NCBI RefSeq assembly: GCF_900107635.1
Contig: NZ_FNRD01000007.1
Span: 186,001 to 250,000, forward strand
Length of the DNA stretch: 64,000 nucleotides
Source: Flavobacterium gillisiae
Lineage (GTDB): Bacteria; Bacteroidota; Bacteroidia; Flavobacteriales; Flavobacteriaceae
Reading direction: 5' to 3'
Below are positions 20,981 to 29,940 of the stretch, piece by piece. Position 1 is the stretch's first letter. The number at the start of each line of letters is the position of its first letter. The notes beneath the pieces are model-generated. The model was given only the letters and a program-made list of their open reading frames with translations, was not told the origin of the DNA and searched no databases. The translations under genes and the position numbers were made by a program.

Positions 20981-21122
20981 TTAGCCCAGATAGCAACGTA
21001 AACCCCGGATGACTGCAAGTTAGTATTTCTTGACGTAAAAGAGCGCCTTTAGAAGCTCCTTTTATGTCTTAGAAATACAACTTGCAGGAGGAGGAGTTGT
21101 AGTGCATAGCTGGAAATAGCTT
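20981..21122 (-). repeat. Flavobacterial REP-like element, copy 3 (reversed, long core)
   Basis: On the minus strand it reads AGCTATTTCCAGCTATGC ... TATCTGGGCTAA. The core is longer than in other copies and contains a large inverted repeat (AACTTGCAG near 21079 with CTGCAAGTT near 21015; AGAAATACAA/TTAGTATTTCT nearby). It fills the space between the ion channel gene and miaA. Confidence 0.65.
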
Positions 21123-21128
21123 TATAGA

Positions 21129-21965
21129 TTATTTAGTGTTAAAGGTATGCCCGCAATTAGGGCAATAATTAGCATTCTCCGGATAATTTTCGGTAGCACA
21201 TCCTATACATGGATTCTTTGGAATTGAAACTTTATCGTGCATTGTTTTTGCCATTTCGGCAGTTACAATACCAGTAGGTACTGCAATGATTCCGTATCCC
21301 AAAATCATAACAAAAGACGCGATAAACTGTCCTAGTGGTGTCTCAGGTGAAATGTCTCCATAACCAACGGTAGTCAATGTTACAATTGTCCAATAAATAC
21401 TAGCCGGAATGCTGGTGAAACCACTTTCTTCACCTTCTACGAGATACATAATGGAGCCAATAATTATGGTGCTGATAAGGACAAAGTAAATAAAAACTAT
21501 GATTTTCCCCTTACTCGCTTTAATGGCTTGGTTTAACTGTAGGGATTGCTTTGTGAACTGTGGATGGTTCAATATTTTGAATAATCGTAATAACCGCAGG
21601 GAACGAACAACTGCCAGAATACTGGTTCCCATAAAGAAAATCGACAAATACATGGGCAAAATAGCAAGTAAATCAATAATGCCGTAGAAACTAGTCATGT
21701 ATTTCCAAGGCTTGTTAATGGAAATAATTCTAAATATATATTCGATGGTAAATAAACCAGTGATAATCCACTCGAGAAACACAAGATAAGAATGGTATTT
21801 CAAGTTAAATTCAGTAACAGTTTCCATCATTACTAAAAAAACACTCAATAAAATAAGACCAAGAAGAATTAAATCGAATAGTCGACCCGCTTTTGTGCTA
21901 GTTCCATGGATTACGATATTTGCTTTTTGTCTAAAACGCTCGTATTTTGATTTTAATTCAGGCAT
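21129..21965 (-). CDS. Voltage-gated potassium channel-type ion transporter with C-terminal zinc ribbon
   Basis: 278 residues. Six membrane segments with an S4-type arginine series (VVRSLRLLRLFKILNH, near residue 125) and the K+ selectivity filter TLTTVGYGD near 200 before S6. The C-terminus carries a treble-clef/zinc-ribbon pattern (CIGC ... CPNC, residues about 251-272), an unusual cytosolic tail that could bind metal or mediate assembly. Located in the inner membrane; forms tetramers by family knowledge. Confidence 0.9.
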   Translation of the reverse strand: MPELKSKYERFRQKANIVIHGTSTKAGRLFDLILLGLILLSVFLVMMETVTEFNLKYHSYLVFLEWIITGLFTIEYIFRIISINKPWKYMTSFYGIIDLLAILPMYLSIFFMGTSILAVVRSLRLLRLFKILNHPQFTKQSLQLNQAIKASKGKIIVFIYFVLISTIIIGSIMYLVEGEESGFTSIPASIYWTIVTLTTVGYGDISPETPLGQFIASFVMILGYGIIAVPTGIVTAEMAKTMHDKVSIPKNPCIGCATENYPENANYCPNCGHTFNTK

Positions 21966-21993
21966 AAGCAGTAATGATATTTATGAAGTTATC

Positions 21994-23355
21994 TTAGAAA
22001 TTTATGATTTTGAATCCTTTATTTTTTCTAATATGTCCCTGAATTATATTACGGGTGTCACGGTTATTTTGCATCGGAATAATGATGTTTTTAAGGATTT
22101 CGATCTTCGTGATTTGATAATTCAAATCATAAAAAGTATAGCCTTTGTAAACCCCATTTTCAACTAACACGGCACTACGTTCATTGATCGTTCTTCCTTT
22201 TTCAACGATTACCATGCTCTTGTTTTCAAAGGAGCTTTGCGCGATAAAATCAGCTACTCTTTCGTTATACTCGACGGCAGGAATACTGCCTATGCAAGCG
22301 CCATCGCATTCATTAATAGTTTGTTGGTAACAACATGTTTTAGAAGTATATAAACCAGTTAATTTCTGACATAACTTGAAGTCGGATGTTATTAAGGATA
22401 AGGCATGTTTACCTTCTTGTATATTGACATAAGAAAGGATTTCTTTCTTTCTACCATCGGCTTTTTCAAGCTTTAAGTTTAAGTATCCGTTAGTATCTTT
22501 CTCAGAATAGATAGACCACGAATAATTGCTCTTTCTTGACATCCTGTTGTAAATAGGTCTGTTAATTTTTATTTCTTCTGTTTCCTTTAGAAGAGCTATT
22601 AATTCACTGCCGGTTTCTTCAAAAGTTACCGTGAATACTTCTGCTTGAATTTTTTTGGCACTTCTTGTTATTCCGGTAAAATGCTGGTTTACTCTTTTTT
22701 TAATGTTTTTACTTCTTCCAATAAATATGATCTTACCCTCCTTGTTGTGAATGTAATAGACACCTGTTCTTGAAGGTACACTTTCAACGATTTCAAGTAA
22801 GTTAGGAGCAATTCCTTTTTGAACTGCTGCTTTAATTAGATCTGTGATAATAGTTTTTTCTAAATCCTTATCCAATAACATTTTGAATAACTTCACGGTT
22901 GCCATTGCATCCCCACTTGCACGATGTCTGTCGGCCATTGGAATTCCTAACGCTCTAACAAGCTTTCCTAAACTGTGTGAAAGTTGTTCTGGCATTAATT
23001 TTTTAGACAACTCAACTGTACAAAGTGTCTTTGTATTAAAATCGTAGCCAAGACGTCGAAATTCTGTTTGTAGAATTCGGTAGTCAAAATCAGCATTGTG
23101 GGCTACAAGTACGCAATCATTTGTCATTTCGATAATGCGCTTTGCTACTTCAAAAAACTTAGGAGCCGTTTGTAACATGGCATTATTGATACCAGTTAGT
23201 TTTACTACAAAAGGTTGAATTGGAATTTCAGGATTGACTAAACTAATGAATTGGTCAACGATTTCATGACCATCAAATTTGTAAATGGCGATTTCGGTAA
23301 TTCCTTCTTCATTGAATTGTCCTCCTGTGGTTTCTATGTCTAGTATTGCGTACAA
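21994..23355 (-). CDS. DEDDh 3'-5' exonuclease fused to GIY-YIG nuclease
   Basis: 453 residues. Residues 1-170 are a DnaQ-type exonuclease: LDIETTGG (D, E), HNADFDY (D) and HRASGDA (H, D) supply the DEDDh set. Residues about 190-280 are a GIY-YIG domain of the UvrC/Cho kind: TGVYYIHNKEG, IFIGRSKNIKKRVNQHF, with the C-terminal part resembling the Cho/UvrC N-half. It probably makes and trims nicks in DNA repair. The start codon is TTG: in-frame upstream codons are ATT and ATA before a stop, and family members begin exactly at MYAILDIETTG. Confidence 0.9.
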   Translation of the reverse strand: MYAILDIETTGGQFNEEGITEIAIYKFDGHEIVDQFISLVNPEIPIQPFVVKLTGINNAMLQTAPKFFEVAKRIIEMTNDCVLVAHNADFDYRILQTEFRRLGYDFNTKTLCTVELSKKLMPEQLSHSLGKLVRALGIPMADRHRASGDAMATVKLFKMLLDKDLEKTIITDLIKAAVQKGIAPNLLEIVESVPSRTGVYYIHNKEGKIIFIGRSKNIKKRVNQHFTGITRSAKKIQAEVFTVTFEETGSELIALLKETEEIKINRPIYNRMSRKSNYSWSIYSEKDTNGYLNLKLEKADGRKKEILSYVNIQEGKHALSLITSDFKLCQKLTGLYTSKTCCYQQTINECDGACIGSIPAVEYNERVADFIAQSSFENKSMVIVEKGRTINERSAVLVENGVYKGYTFYDLNYQITKIEILKNIIIPMQNNRDTRNIIQGHIRKNKGFKIINF

Positions 23356-23425
23356 AATAAGTATTCAGTGTTCAGTTTTTAGTAATCAGTTTTTTAGTAG
23401 CTGTTTTGAAATGTGAAATTAAAAA

Positions 23426-24088
23426 TCAATTTCTTCCTCCAAAGATACTACTTCCTATTCGAACCATTGTGCTTCCACATTCGATGGCCAGTTTATAGTC
23501 TCCTGACATTCCCATTGACAGCGTAGTCAGTTGGAAGCTGTCAGTTTGCTGTATTTGCAATTTATCAAAAATAGATTTCAAATGCATGAATTCTTTTTTA
23601 ATTTGCTCCTTATTATCAGTAAAAGTTGCCATTCCCATTAATCCGGTAATTCGTATGTTTTTCATTTCTTGAAACTCGCTTGAAGCTAGGAGGGAATTTA
23701 GTTCTTCGTCGTCAAGGCCAAATTTCGTTTCCTCCTCAGCAATATGCATTTGTAATAAACAATCAATAACGCGGTTGTTTTTTAAAGCTTGCTTATTAAT
23801 TTCTTTCAGTAACTTAAAACTGTCTACACCATGAATCAAGCTCACAAATGGCGTCATAAATTTGACCTTATTTGTCTGAACGTGACCAATCATATGCCAC
23901 TGAATATCTTTTGGCATTTGCTCCCATTTAGACTCCATTTCCTGAATTTTGTTTTCACCAAAAATGCGTTGACCTGCATCATAAGCTTCCATCAAATCCG
24001 GAATAGGTTTAGTCTTGGAAACTGCAACTAGAGTTACTTGTTCTGGTAATGTATTTTTTATAGAAAGTAAATTTTCAGCTATTGACAT
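23426..24088 (-). CDS. YggS-family pyridoxal-phosphate homeostasis protein
   Basis: 220 residues, the size of the single-barrel YggS/PLPBP family. The PLP-binding Lys is in VAVSKTKPIP near residue 25, followed by GENKIQE, then MHIAEE, and the phosphate site GCSTMVRIGSS-like GSTMVRIGSSIFG at the C-terminus. The family buffers and delivers PLP; it has no known catalysis. Start at ATG 24086-24088. 36 bp downstream of the DUF1015 gene on the same strand, so probably co-transcribed. Confidence 0.92.
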   Translation of the reverse strand: MSIAENLLSIKNTLPEQVTLVAVSKTKPIPDLMEAYDAGQRIFGENKIQEMESKWEQMPKDIQWHMIGHVQTNKVKFMTPFVSLIHGVDSFKLLKEINKQALKNNRVIDCLLQMHIAEEETKFGLDDEELNSLLASSEFQEMKNIRITGLMGMATFTDNKEQIKKEFMHLKSIFDKLQIQQTDSFQLTTLSMGMSGDYKLAIECGSTMVRIGSSIFGGRN

Positions 24089-24124
24089 TGTGTGTTTTTT
24101 AATTTATAGATTTTTTAATCGAAC

Positions 24125-25345
24125 TTAAAGTTCATAGATGACTATTCCACTTCTAAACTTTGGTTCGATATAGGTACTTTTCGGAGGCATGATTAAATCA
24201 GCATCTGCCAAAGCTTTTATCTCATCAATGTTGGAAGGGAAAAGAATAAATCCAACTTCGAATTCTCCTTCATCTATGATTTTTTTTAATTCCAGAATAG
24301 ATTGCTTTCCAGATACATATTCGATACGTTCATCATCGCGTAAATCCTTTATCGCCAAAAGCGGTAAAAGTACTGTTTCGTATAATATCTGTGTATCCAG
24401 ACTTTCTAAAGCTGTTTTGAAAACATTTTTTTCCTTTTTTAATAGTAAACTATAGAATTCATTGTCAAGATACATCCCAAGTTGATGCTTCTCAGTAGGT
24501 TGAAAAGGTTGTTGCTTTAGATTTTCAATGATGAAATTTTTATCTAGTTCTTTGATAAAAGCTTCTTTTTCTAAGCCATTTAAATCTTTTACTAATCGGT
24601 TGAATTCGTAAACTTTAACGTTGTTTTCGGAAATTAAATAACTGAGTAAATAATCTTTAGCGGTATTCTCCGGGTTCTCATTTTCTTCCGACAATAATGC
24701 TGCAGCGGCTGAACGGTGGTGGCCATCAGCTATATAAAGCTTGTCTATTTTTTCAAAAATATTCTGAATCCAATTGATCTCTAATGCATCATCAATTTTC
24801 CACAAATAATTAACTTCTTTTTTAGTGCTGGAAAATTCAAAATCAGCTAATTTTTGGGTTCTGTTAAAGATCCAATTTTCTAACGTTTTATTATCGGGAT
24901 AGGTCATTAAAACAGGTTCTGAATTGAACTCTGAAAATTTCATGTAATCTTTAAGTAGCTGTACTCTAAAAGCAATAGTTTCCTCGTGTTTTTTTATCCT
25001 ATTGTTGTGATAGTCATCTATGCTTGTTCCAACAATAATCCCTGTAAACGAATGTTTATTAGTTATTATTTTATGAATGTAAATCGCTGGCTTTTTGTCT
25101 TTGACTAAAATTTTTTCTGTCTTGAAATCTTGGTATTTTTGATTTACTTGGCGGTATCTTTTTTCAAAGGATACTGTCTCCTGATTCGTATAAGCCGGTT
25201 TTAAAACATGCAAAAATGAAAGGGGATTGAAATCTAATTGTGCGGCTAATTCAGCAGTGACGTATTCTTCGTAAGAACGACAGCTTACAAGGCAAACTTT
25301 ATCACGTGTAGGGCGTACCGCTTTAAAAGGAATTATTTTGGCCAT
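24125..25345 (-). CDS. DUF1015 family protein
   Basis: 406 residues beginning MAKIIPFKAVRP, a start typical of DUF1015. The YIADGHHRSAAAAL motif near residue 209 is the hallmark of the family and resembles a ParB/Srx-like His-Arg site. Function is unresolved; some members are annotated as phosphatase- or kinase-like. No membrane segments or signal. It precedes the YggS gene in a minus-strand run. Confidence 0.88.
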   Translation of the reverse strand: MAKIIPFKAVRPTRDKVCLVSCRSYEEYVTAELAAQLDFNPLSFLHVLKPAYTNQETVSFEKRYRQVNQKYQDFKTEKILVKDKKPAIYIHKIITNKHSFTGIIVGTSIDDYHNNRIKKHEETIAFRVQLLKDYMKFSEFNSEPVLMTYPDNKTLENWIFNRTQKLADFEFSSTKKEVNYLWKIDDALEINWIQNIFEKIDKLYIADGHHRSAAAALLSEENENPENTAKDYLLSYLISENNVKVYEFNRLVKDLNGLEKEAFIKELDKNFIIENLKQQPFQPTEKHQLGMYLDNEFYSLLLKKEKNVFKTALESLDTQILYETVLLPLLAIKDLRDDERIEYVSGKQSILELKKIIDEGEFEVGFILFPSNIDEIKALADADLIMPPKSTYIEPKFRSGIVIYEL

Positions 25346-25407
25346 TATTTATAGTGTTAAGTTGCAGTCGCAATATTCAGTAGAAACTGCGACCGCCATC
25401 TTTAACT

Positions 25408-26295
25408 TTATACGAATTGTTTAGAAATTCTCTCAGCTTTTTTGCTCTCTGAGTAATCATAGAATCCTTCTCCAGATTTTACTCCTAATTTTCCTGCGCG
25501 AACCATGTTCACTAATAGTGGGCAAGGAGCATATTTTGGGTTTTTAAAACCGTCATACATCACGTTTAGAATTGCTAAACATACATCAAGTCCAATAAAA
25601 TCCGCTAATTGCAATGGTCCCATAGGATGCCCCATTCCAAGTTTCATAACAGTATCGATCTCATATACGCCAGCGACTTTATTGTATAGCGTTTCGATAG
25701 CCTCGTTAATCATTGGCATCAAAATTCTATTAGCGACAAAGCCAGGATAGTCGTTTACTTCAACTGGTGTTTTTCCTAATTTTTCTGATAAAGTCATTAT
25801 CGTTTTAGTTACTTCATCACTGGTATTGTACCCACGAATGATTTCGACTAATTTCATGATAGGCACCGGATTCATAAAGTGCATCCCAATAACTCGTTCT
25901 GGATGTGAAACTACTGCCCCAATATGAGTAATAGAAATAGAAGATGTATTTGTGGCTAAAATGGTATCAGGAGAACAAGCCTCGTTTAATTGCTTGAAAA
26001 TATTAAGTTTCAAATCTACATTTTCGGTTGCGGCTTCTACCACTAAATCAACGCCTACAACTCCATCTTTGATATCAGTATAGGTAATTATATTTGTGAT
26101 TGTTTTTGCTTTATCTTCAGCGGTAATGACTCCTTTTGAAATCATTCTATCTAAATTGGCTGCAATTGTAGCCATTCCTTTATCTAAAGATTTTTCAGAA
26201 ACATCTATTAATTTTACTGTAAAACCACTTTGCGCAAAGGTATGGGCTATTCCATTACCCATTGTTCCTGCTCCGATTACTGCTATTATTTTCAT
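25408..26295 (-). CDS. 3-hydroxybutyryl-CoA dehydrogenase
   Basis: 295 residues. NAD loop IGAGTMGNGIAHTFAQ at the N-terminus; catalytic ATNTSSIS and HFMNPVP (active His near 138), E in VVEAATEN and N in FVANRIL. Interconverts acetoacetyl-CoA and 3-hydroxybutyryl-CoA in short-chain fatty acid metabolism. The lone dehydrogenase form (no enoyl-CoA hydratase fusion). 58 bp downstream of the Gfo/Idh/MocA gene. Confidence 0.94.
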   Translation of the reverse strand: MKIIAVIGAGTMGNGIAHTFAQSGFTVKLIDVSEKSLDKGMATIAANLDRMISKGVITAEDKAKTITNIITYTDIKDGVVGVDLVVEAATENVDLKLNIFKQLNEACSPDTILATNTSSISITHIGAVVSHPERVIGMHFMNPVPIMKLVEIIRGYNTSDEVTKTIMTLSEKLGKTPVEVNDYPGFVANRILMPMINEAIETLYNKVAGVYEIDTVMKLGMGHPMGPLQLADFIGLDVCLAILNVMYDGFKNPKYAPCPLLVNMVRAGKLGVKSGEGFYDYSESKKAERISKQFV

Positions 26296-26353
26296 TTATT
26301 GTATATTTAATTCTAAAGTTTTCTCGTTTAACTTTTAAATTTTTATAATTGTT

Positions 26354-27319
26354 CTATTTCTTAAAACAATCGATAATTTGGTAGGCAACTCGTAATGCTT
26401 CCGTCGCTTGTTCCAAGGTCACAACAGGAGTCGAATTGGTATTTATCGCATCTGCAAATGTTTCCAATTCCTCAAGAATGGCATTGTTTTGTTCCACCTC
26501 AGGGTTTGAGAAATAAATTTGCTTTTTTACGCCTTCTGCATTTTGCAAAATCATATCAAAGTCACCAGGAGTTTCCGGTGCATCTTTCATTTTCACGACT
26601 TCGCATTTTTTCTCCAGAAAATCAACAGATATATAAGCGTCCTTTTGAAAGAAACGGGTTTTTCGCATGTTTTTCATCGAAATTCTGCTAGCAGTTAAGT
26701 TAGCAACACAGCCATTTTCAAATTCGATTCTGGCATTTGCAATATCTGGGGTATCACTGATTACAGAGACTCCACTGGCACTAATATTTTTAACTTTAGA
26801 TTTTACTACACTTAAAATAACATCAATGTCATGTATCATCAAATCTAAAACTACAGGAACATCTGTACCGCGAGGATTGAATTCAGCCAATCGATGAGTT
26901 TCTATAAACATGGGCTTATCAATCATGTTTTTAGTTGCGATAAATGCAGGATTGAATCGTTCCACATGTCCCACTTGTCCCTTAACATTATATTCATTGG
27001 CCAAAGCAATAATTTCTTCCGCTTCTTCAATGGTATTCGAAATGGGTTTTTCTATAAAAACGTGTTTGCCTGATTTGATAGCAACCTTTGCACATTTATA
27101 ATGAGAAAGGGTGGGGGTTACAATGTCTATTACATCTACCGCGTGAATAAGAGTAGCAATTGTACTAAAATGTTTGTATCCAAATTCCTTAGAAATTTTC
27201 TCTGCATTTTCTTGATTTGGATCATAGAATCCAACTAATTCATATTTTTCAGACTGTTGTAATAAACGTAAATGTATTTTTCCTAGGTGACCTGCGCCTA
27301 ATACTCCAATTTTCAGCAT
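26354..27319 (-). CDS. Gfo/Idh/MocA-family oxidoreductase
   Basis: 321 residues. NAD(P)-binding GVLGAGHLGKIHLRL at the N-terminus, EKPISNTIEEAEE (catalytic-type Lys near 92), and the C-terminal alpha/beta domain containing LMIHDIDVIL. The family oxidises or reduces sugars and related substrates; substrate not predictable here. Divergent from pcm, with which it shares a 143-bp upstream region. Confidence 0.88.
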   Translation of the reverse strand: MLKIGVLGAGHLGKIHLRLLQQSEKYELVGFYDPNQENAEKISKEFGYKHFSTIATLIHAVDVIDIVTPTLSHYKCAKVAIKSGKHVFIEKPISNTIEEAEEIIALANEYNVKGQVGHVERFNPAFIATKNMIDKPMFIETHRLAEFNPRGTDVPVVLDLMIHDIDVILSVVKSKVKNISASGVSVISDTPDIANARIEFENGCVANLTASRISMKNMRKTRFFQKDAYISVDFLEKKCEVVKMKDAPETPGDFDMILQNAEGVKKQIYFSNPEVEQNNAILEELETFADAINTNSTPVVTLEQATEALRVAYQIIDCFKK

Positions 27320-27462
27320 AATGATGTTGTTTCCACAAAAATAGGAATTAAATGATTAATCCGTTAAGTATAAACGACAATTATTTGTGGATTTAAAAAA
27401 TATAATTTGATAATTATAATTAGAATTTGTTTTCTATTTTTACCAAAATAAAATAATAAACT

Positions 27463-28104
27463 TTGAAAGATACAGCCAAACATCAAGGACTTCGGAATCA
27501 ATTAGTAAGCGTTTTGCAGCAAAAAGGGATTACCGATGTAAATGTATTGGACGCGATAAAAAAGATACCACGACACCTATTTTTGAATTCTAGCTTTGAA
27601 AATTACGCCTACCAAGACAAGGCTTTCCCTATTGGCGCCGGTCAAACTATTTCACAACCTTATACTGTAGCTTTTCAGTCTCAATTGTTAGAATTAAAAA
27701 AAGAGCATAAAGTTTTAGAGATAGGAACGGGATCAGGTTATCAAACTGCTGTTTTATGTCTGATGGGCGCGAAGGTGTATAGTGTAGAACGACAAAATGA
27801 ATTGTTCAAACAAACCTCCAGCTTGTTACCGAAACTAGGAATACGTCCAAAACATCTCTCTTTTGGCGATGGTTATAAAGGTTTGCCAAGTTATGCTCCG
27901 TTTGACAGTATTATTGTTACTGCGGGTGCACCATTTATTCCACAACCGCTAATGGCGCAATTAAAAATAGGAGGTAGGCTTGTAATTCCGTTAGGGGATA
28001 AAGTGCAAATTATGACTTTGTTGATTCGAGTAAATGAAACACAATTTGAGAAACATGAACTGGGAGAATGTAAATTTGTCCCTTTATTAGAAGATAAAAA
28101 TTAA
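27463..28104 (+). CDS. pcm: Protein-L-isoaspartate O-methyltransferase
   Basis: Methylates isoaspartyl residues in aged proteins using S-adenosylmethionine. 213 residues with IPRHLFL, FPIGAGQTISQPY (substrate loop) and the SAM motif VLEIGTGSGYQT. The start codon is TTG: no in-frame ATG lies upstream, and homologues begin at this KDT..HQGLRNQLV segment. Normal length and motifs. Confidence 0.94.
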   Translation: MKDTAKHQGLRNQLVSVLQQKGITDVNVLDAIKKIPRHLFLNSSFENYAYQDKAFPIGAGQTISQPYTVAFQSQLLELKKEHKVLEIGTGSGYQTAVLCLMGAKVYSVERQNELFKQTSSLLPKLGIRPKHLSFGDGYKGLPSYAPFDSIIVTAGAPFIPQPLMAQLKIGGRLVIPLGDKVQIMTLLIRVNETQFEKHELGECKFVPLLEDKN

Positions 28105-28110
28105 ATAAAT

Positions 28111-28138
28111 AACGATGGGCTTTAAGTCCATCGTTTTG
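28111..28138 (+). terminator. Terminator after pcm
   Basis: AACGATGG / CCATCGTT stem with a short loop, followed by a weak T-run, 6 bp after the stop codon. The remaining 145 bp to the Fic gene holds nothing recognisable beyond a cacagatt repeat fragment. Confidence 0.6.
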
Positions 28139-28283
28139 GTTTAGCAGCCTTAAAGTTTGAGTCTAGTCCAATAAATTCTTAACAGAAATTCGCACAGATT
28201 AAACCTTGGTAATTATTTTAATCTGGTGGAAAAGTCTTTTTAAACCTCAAGGATCAAACTAAAAGACACAGTTTGAACTATTT

Positions 28284-29339
28284 TTATTGCTTAACAGTTC
28301 GTGTTAAATTTTCTAAGTTTTTCTTTTCAATTTGAGCAATAAACAGTACAAAACTATCTTTGTTTTCTTTTGTTATCGCTGTTTTAAGAGTTCGGTAGTA
28401 TAAATTTCGATTGTCGCTGTTAGCCTTAATATTTGCTATAGGGTAACCATGTTGCAACAGAATATAATTCATAATCAGTCGAGAGACTTTTCCATTTCCA
28501 TTAATAAAAGGATGGGTCGCGACCAGACGCTCTTTTACAGTGGCAGCCAATATTATGGGATGTACGCTATTTTTATTCTGTTCATACCAATTAAAAAGCG
28601 CTTCTATTTCTTGTGGAATAGCCGCTGGTTCACAAGGGCTAAAGCTTTTATCTTTTATTGTAATAGCTACAGAGCGATAGTGGCCGGCTTCTTTCGGTAG
28701 AATTCCCCTTAGAATGATCGTGTGTAAGGAAATAACGTCTGGTTCACCAAGAGGTGCATTGTTTTTAATCCTGTTTTGGATAAATTCAATTGCTTCCTGA
28801 TGATTAATTGCCTCTAGATGTTCTCGCATACTTTTACCGGAAATTGTTTGACCTTCATTAATAACCAAATCGGTTTCTGCCAGCGTAAGTGTATTTCCTT
28901 CTATCCAATTGCTGCAAAAGGTATATTCTACCTCTAAAGCTTCTGTGATGGAATTAGCTTCAATTAGAGGGAAAGTTTTTAGTTTTGCTTTACAAAGATC
29001 TATTTCATCTAAAAGCTGCTGAAGGATTGTGGAAACTTTTTTAACGGACGGGCTACTATTAAATTTAATTTCTTGCTCTGCTGCTCGTAACGCTTTTAAA
29101 GCAAATTCATTTTGTCCAATTTCATGGATGATCTTCTCTTTCAGCCAAGAAACCATTATAGTTTCGAAATCAATTTCAAGAAGTGTAGCCAATTTTATGA
29201 CTTGATCTTTGGTTGGTTTCCTGCTTCCGCTTTCGAATTTACTTATTAAGGCTTGATCGATTCCTAAAAGTTGAGCTACTTCTCTTGTTTTTAAGTTTTT
29301 TAATTCGCGGGCTTCTTTGAGTAGTGTTTTCATTTTCAA
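28284..29339 (-). CDS. Fic-family protein with N-terminal XRE helix-turn-helix
   Basis: 351 residues. Residues 1-60 are an XRE-type HTH (LKTREVAQLLGIDQALISKFESG). An inhibitory-helix motif S-x3-E-G is visible at 143-148 (SNWIEGN), so this is a self-inhibited class II Fic. The Fic loop HPFINGNGKVSR begins at about residue 276; the usual consensus is HPFx(D/E)GNGRxxR, so the acidic metal ligand is Asn280 and the first Arg is Lys284. Fic proteins usually transfer AMP to targets; this altered loop may be weak or different in chemistry. Likely autoregulator of its own gene, by inference. Confidence 0.9.
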   Translation of the reverse strand: MKMKTLLKEARELKNLKTREVAQLLGIDQALISKFESGSRKPTKDQVIKLATLLEIDFETIMVSWLKEKIIHEIGQNEFALKALRAAEQEIKFNSSPSVKKVSTILQQLLDEIDLCKAKLKTFPLIEANSITEALEVEYTFCSNWIEGNTLTLAETDLVINEGQTISGKSMREHLEAINHQEAIEFIQNRIKNNAPLGEPDVISLHTIILRGILPKEAGHYRSVAITIKDKSFSPCEPAAIPQEIEALFNWYEQNKNSVHPIILAATVKERLVATHPFINGNGKVSRLIMNYILLQHGYPIANIKANSDNRNLYYRTLKTAITKENKDSFVLFIAQIEKKNLENLTRTVKQ

Positions 29340-29387
29340 GTCAGGATTTAAGTAGTCTTGACAAATTTAGTCATCGTTTCATGTAAT

Positions 29388-29417
29388 AAAAAAGGGAAAT
29401 TGAATTCCCTTTTTTTA
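29388..29417 (-). terminator. Bidirectional terminator after smpB
   Basis: AAAGGGAA / TTCCCTTT stem with flanking A- and T-runs directly after the smpB stop; works on both strands. Confidence 0.8.
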
Positions 29418-29870
29418 TTAAAATTCTTTCTTGATTCGGGCTAAATCGCGTTTTGTATCTTGTTCTTTTAGAGATTCCCGTTTGTCATAGGTTTTTTTAC
29501 CTCGACAAAGTCCGATCTCCAATTTGGCCAATCCTTTTTCGTTCGTAAATAACTTTAACGGTACTATGGTTAATCCTTTTGCCTGGACACTTCGTGCTAA
29601 ACTTTTTAATTCTCTTTTGTTCAACAACAATTTTCGCTCGCTACGTGCCTTGTGATTGAATTGATTTCCAAAAGTATATTCTTCAATATAGGTGTTTATG
29701 GCAAAAAGCTCGGTACCGCTGAACTCGCAAAAGCTTTCAGTTATATTAGCTTTTCCTAAGCGGATTGATTTGATTTCAGTTCCCGCCAAAACAATACCCG
29801 CAGTAAATTTTTCGATTATTTCATAATCGTATCGGGCTCTTTTGTTTAGTATGTTGATTGATTTTAGCAT
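29418..29870 (-). CDS. smpB: SsrA-binding protein SmpB
   Basis: Binds tmRNA and delivers it to stalled ribosomes in trans-translation. From the chosen ATG it has 150 residues, the usual length: NILNKRARYDYEI, GIVLAGTEIKSIRLGK and the C-terminal RESLKEQDTKRDLARIKKEF tail that enters the mRNA channel. An upstream in-frame ATG at 29897 would add nine Cys/Ile-rich residues not seen in the family, so 29870 is preferred. No tmRNA gene is visible in the window. Confidence 0.95.
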   Translation of the reverse strand: MLKSINILNKRARYDYEIIEKFTAGIVLAGTEIKSIRLGKANITESFCEFSGTELFAINTYIEEYTFGNQFNHKARSERKLLLNKRELKSLARSVQAKGLTIVPLKLFTNEKGLAKLEIGLCRGKKTYDKRESLKEQDTKRDLARIKKEF

Positions 29871-29928
29871 AGAAGTACAAATGTAGGAACAAATCAATGA
29901 ATCGTCACTATTTTTTATAAAATTGATT

Positions 29929-29936
29929 TAAATTTG
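29929..29936 (+). promoter_or_regulatory. -7 box directly upstream of the VF530 gene
   Basis: TAAATTTG fits the TAnnTTTG consensus and ends 4 bp before the ATG at 29941, implying a leaderless or nearly leaderless transcript. Confidence 0.45.
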
Positions 29937-29940
29937 CGAT

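Noticed and set aside
20973..20996. Longer MiaA start at 20996
   Set aside because: The extra eight residues are encoded by the right arm of a REP-like repeat and are not typical of MiaA, whose P-loop begins shortly after the ATG at 20972.
29871..29897. Upstream SmpB start at 29897
   Set aside because: Adds nine residues not seen in SmpB proteins; the ATG at 29870 gives the usual N-terminus.
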